The notes beneath the pieces were generated by a model. The model saw nothing but the letters and a program-made list of their open reading frames with translations. It did no database searches and was not told where the DNA came from. The position numbers and the translations under genes are program-made. From Bacteroidales bacterium (lineage in GTDB: Bacteria; Bacteroidota; Bacteroidia; Bacteroidales; UBA7960): 7,713 nucleotides of DNA. Shown here one piece after another: positions 6,443 to 7,713 of the stretch. The DNA is taken from the NCBI GenBank assembly GCA_007120675.1, contig SKNE01000268.1, positions 1-7,713 of the forward strand. Direction: 5' to 3'. Numbering within the stretch: the first letter of the stretch is position 1; each line of letters starts with the position of its first letter.

Positions 6443-7713
6443 TCAATCCCACAGGATACCACCGAAATGTTCTTTAAATTGACCATTGGGCCACAAATTT
6501 TCGGGTGGGAAAGGGTCCCAGAGTATATCATCCATTGGCCAGCCACCGGTGATTCCACTGCCATTGAATGGAGATCCCGGCAGTCGATTGTTATACCGTG
6601 AATCAGGAAGGCACCTGGTGCCAGGCATGCAAGGAGGAGGTGGTTCATACGTGCGATCGGAGCCTGTTCCCGGTGGTCTCACCGGTCGACAATCCGGACA
6701 AATTTCCATTGGTGGGATGTCGTAACCGGGGGTTGGCGGATGGTTTCCCCAGGGCCTAAAATCAGGTTGGGGCGTGGGTGGCAGGACATCATCCCAAAAG
6801 GATCTTGTGCGGCCACCCTGGGTTGTCGGAATGTCCTCCAGAGGGGGACCAATGGGATCCCACAAACTCCCATCACCCCTGTCTCTAAAACGTTCTCTAT
6901 GTGGGAGGACTCGGTATCGCTTATCAGGACAGGCGTAAACCGACCTGATCTCTGGACCCCTGTTTTCGATCAGGGAGGGAAGGTTTTCCCTCCAGCTATC
7001 ATGCCACAGATAGTAGTTTCGAACTTCCGCCCTGGCAGTTTGCAAAGCGTTTTCCAGGTTTCGCAGCGAAGCATTAAACTGGCTGGTTGACATATCAGAG
7101 GTGATGCCACCGGCAATGCCACCCACGATGCCAGCAGCTGCACCTACAATCGGAACGGGAGATAGTACGGTTGTTACCGCATTGGTAACGCCTGCAGCGT
7201 CTGCAAGGCGATTGGCCTGTGCTGCCTGGTTCCTGGCCTGGTCTATCAGCTGCTGCTGCAGATTGACACGCAGGTAAAGCGCAAGATAAAGTTCAAAGTT
7301 TCTGATCCACATGGGGGTGGTCTGAAACCGGTCTTTGACCACCTTGCAAATCTCCCCTTTTTTATATATTCGTTCATTGCGATAACTTTCTTCGCCTTGA
7401 CCCCGTTGCCTGCTGGCTACCTGTATGAAAAATTCAAAATCTGGAAAACGTGCGGCTGTAATTGGCCCATCCCATTTAATGATATTGTTGCCGCTTGACC
7501 CAATCTGGAAGTTAAAAGCAAAGTCACCGCTGCCAAGTTCCAGTTTTGGAACGTCCAGCAGCCATGAAAGCCCGGAAGGGTCGGTCAGGGTGGCGGGGTT
7601 GTTGACCGTGTAGGTATACAGGTTGGTTCCGTCGACCATTCCCAGCGGATCTTTGGTCGTGAAACGGCCTGAATGGCTGTCGTAGTAACGGTGGCGGTTG
7701 TAATATAAGCCCG
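6443..7713 (-). CDS. RHS-repeat-associated core protein, C-terminal part (5' end outside window)
   Basis: The frame enters from the right edge; 422 residues are visible (first whole codon ends at 7711), and the ATG at 7639 is internal. Residues 1-48 are the RHS-associated core: G-L-Y-Y-N-R-H-R-Y-Y-D, then S-G-R-F-T-T-K-D-P-L-G, and N-L-Y-T-Y-x-x-N-N-P through D-P-S-G-L. In RHS polymorphic toxins this motif closes the shell, and the variable, often toxic, C-terminal part follows. Here that part is about 374 residues: an alpha/beta-looking stretch, a helical stretch rich in Q, A and N, a Gly/Ala hydrophobic segment (about 179-204), another amphipathic helical stretch, and a proline-rich tail (about 278-422) with Cys pairs. 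I recognise no nuclease, deaminase or ADP-ribosyl toxin motif, so whether it is a toxin or a surface RHS protein is open. The only ORF just downstream is the T9SS protein, which does not look like an immunity protein. Confidence 0.88.
   Translation of the reverse strand, partial: GLYYNRHRYYDSHSGRFTTKDPLGMVDGTNLYTYTVNNPATLTDPSGLSWLLDVPKLELGSGDFAFNFQIGSSGNNIIKWDGPITAARFPDFEFFIQVASRQRGQGEESYRNERIYKKGEICKVVKDRFQTTPMWIRNFELYLALYLRVNLQQQLIDQARNQAAQANRLADAAGVTNAVTTVLSPVPIVGAAAGIVGGIAGGITSDMSTSQFNASLRNLENALQTARAEVRNYYLWHDSWRENLPSLIENRGPEIRSVYACPDKRYRVLPHRERFRDRGDGSLWDPIGPPLEDIPTTQGGRTRSFWDDVLPPTPQPDFRPWGNHPPTPGYDIPPMEICPDCRPVRPPGTGSDRTYEPPPPCMPGTRCLPDSRYNNRLPGSPFNGSGITGGWPMDDILWDPFPPENLWPNGQFKEHFGGILWD
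6446..6877 (-). other. Proline-rich tail with repeated Trp-Asp motifs and Cys pairs
   Basis: The last ~145 residues of the RHS protein are rich in P, D, G and W. A degenerate motif recurs: L-W-D-P-I-G-P-P, F-W-D-D-V-L-P-P, I-L-W-D-P-F-P-P, and a terminal I-L-W-D. Cysteines occur as C-P-D-C and as C-M-P-G-T-R-C. No known domain is recognised. The composition suggests an extended, perhaps disulfide- or metal-stabilised tail rather than a compact enzyme. Confidence 0.55.
7100..7177 (-). other. Gly/Ala-rich hydrophobic segment in the RHS C-terminal region
   Basis: Twenty-six residues (visible residues about 179-204) rich in V, I, G and A, with a P-V-P-I-V-G-A-A-A-G core and a G-G-I-A-G-G end, flanked by polar helices. 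Segments like this are often seen in polymorphic toxins just before the toxin domain and are thought to help membrane entry. In this protein it could equally be a structural or membrane-interacting linker. Position and composition are seen directly; the role is inference. Confidence 0.5.

Noticed and set aside
6400..6648. N-terminal extension of the secreted protein up to ATG at 6648
   Set aside because: It would overlap the RHS gene by about 200 bp, carries no domain, and would bury the clear signal peptide that starts at ATG 6399.
6740..7090. Plus-strand open frame of 116 codons opposite the RHS tail, considered as a possible immunity gene
   Set aside because: It lies wholly antisense to the RHS coding region, with shadow-like composition and no family resemblance.

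Overview
The window looks like a piece of a Bacteroidota chromosome, with base composition near 50% GC by eye. Four things point there. One gene ends in a type IX secretion (T9SS) type A C-terminal sorting domain and carries a '3-coathanger stack' domain. There is a TPR / transmembrane / coiled-coil / LuxR-like regulator of the type common in this phylum. There is a perfect TAnnTTTG-type -7 promoter element. Start codons lack strong Shine-Dalgarno sequences. I cannot place it below phylum.

Layout. Plus strand: (1) the 3' part of a TPR-HTH regulator (3-1190, cut by the left edge); (2) a 125-bp gap holding a candidate Pho-box-like 11-bp direct repeat; (3) a long PiT-family phosphate transporter with a PhoU-like helical C-terminal domain (1316-3583); (4) a 101-bp gap with a -7 promoter-like element; (5) a PhoB/OmpR-type response regulator (3685-4395), overlapping by 4 bp (6) a PhoR-type histidine kinase (4392-5450). 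A 61-bp convergent junction follows, with an inverted repeat. Minus strand: (7) a secreted T9SS cargo protein (5512-6399) and, 43 bp upstream of it, (8) the C-terminal part of an RHS-repeat protein with an unrecognised, proline/tryptophan-rich C-terminal region (6443-7713, cut by the right edge).

Functional reading. Genes 2-6 look like a compact phosphate-uptake and phosphate-sensing module. It would have a low-affinity transporter carrying its own PhoU-like domain, next to a PhoB-PhoR-like two-component system whose kinase has no visible extracellular or PAS sensor. Regulation of the transporter by the neighbouring pair is inferred from the repeat and from proximity. Genes 7-8 form a separate cell-surface/secretion unit. 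The RHS protein has the layout of a polymorphic-toxin or surface RHS protein, but no known toxin domain and no obvious immunity gene can be recognised; the gene in the usual immunity position encodes a T9SS-exported adhesin-like protein instead. No RNA genes, CRISPR arrays, insertion sequences or tRNAs were seen. All non-coding gaps are shorter than 130 bp.
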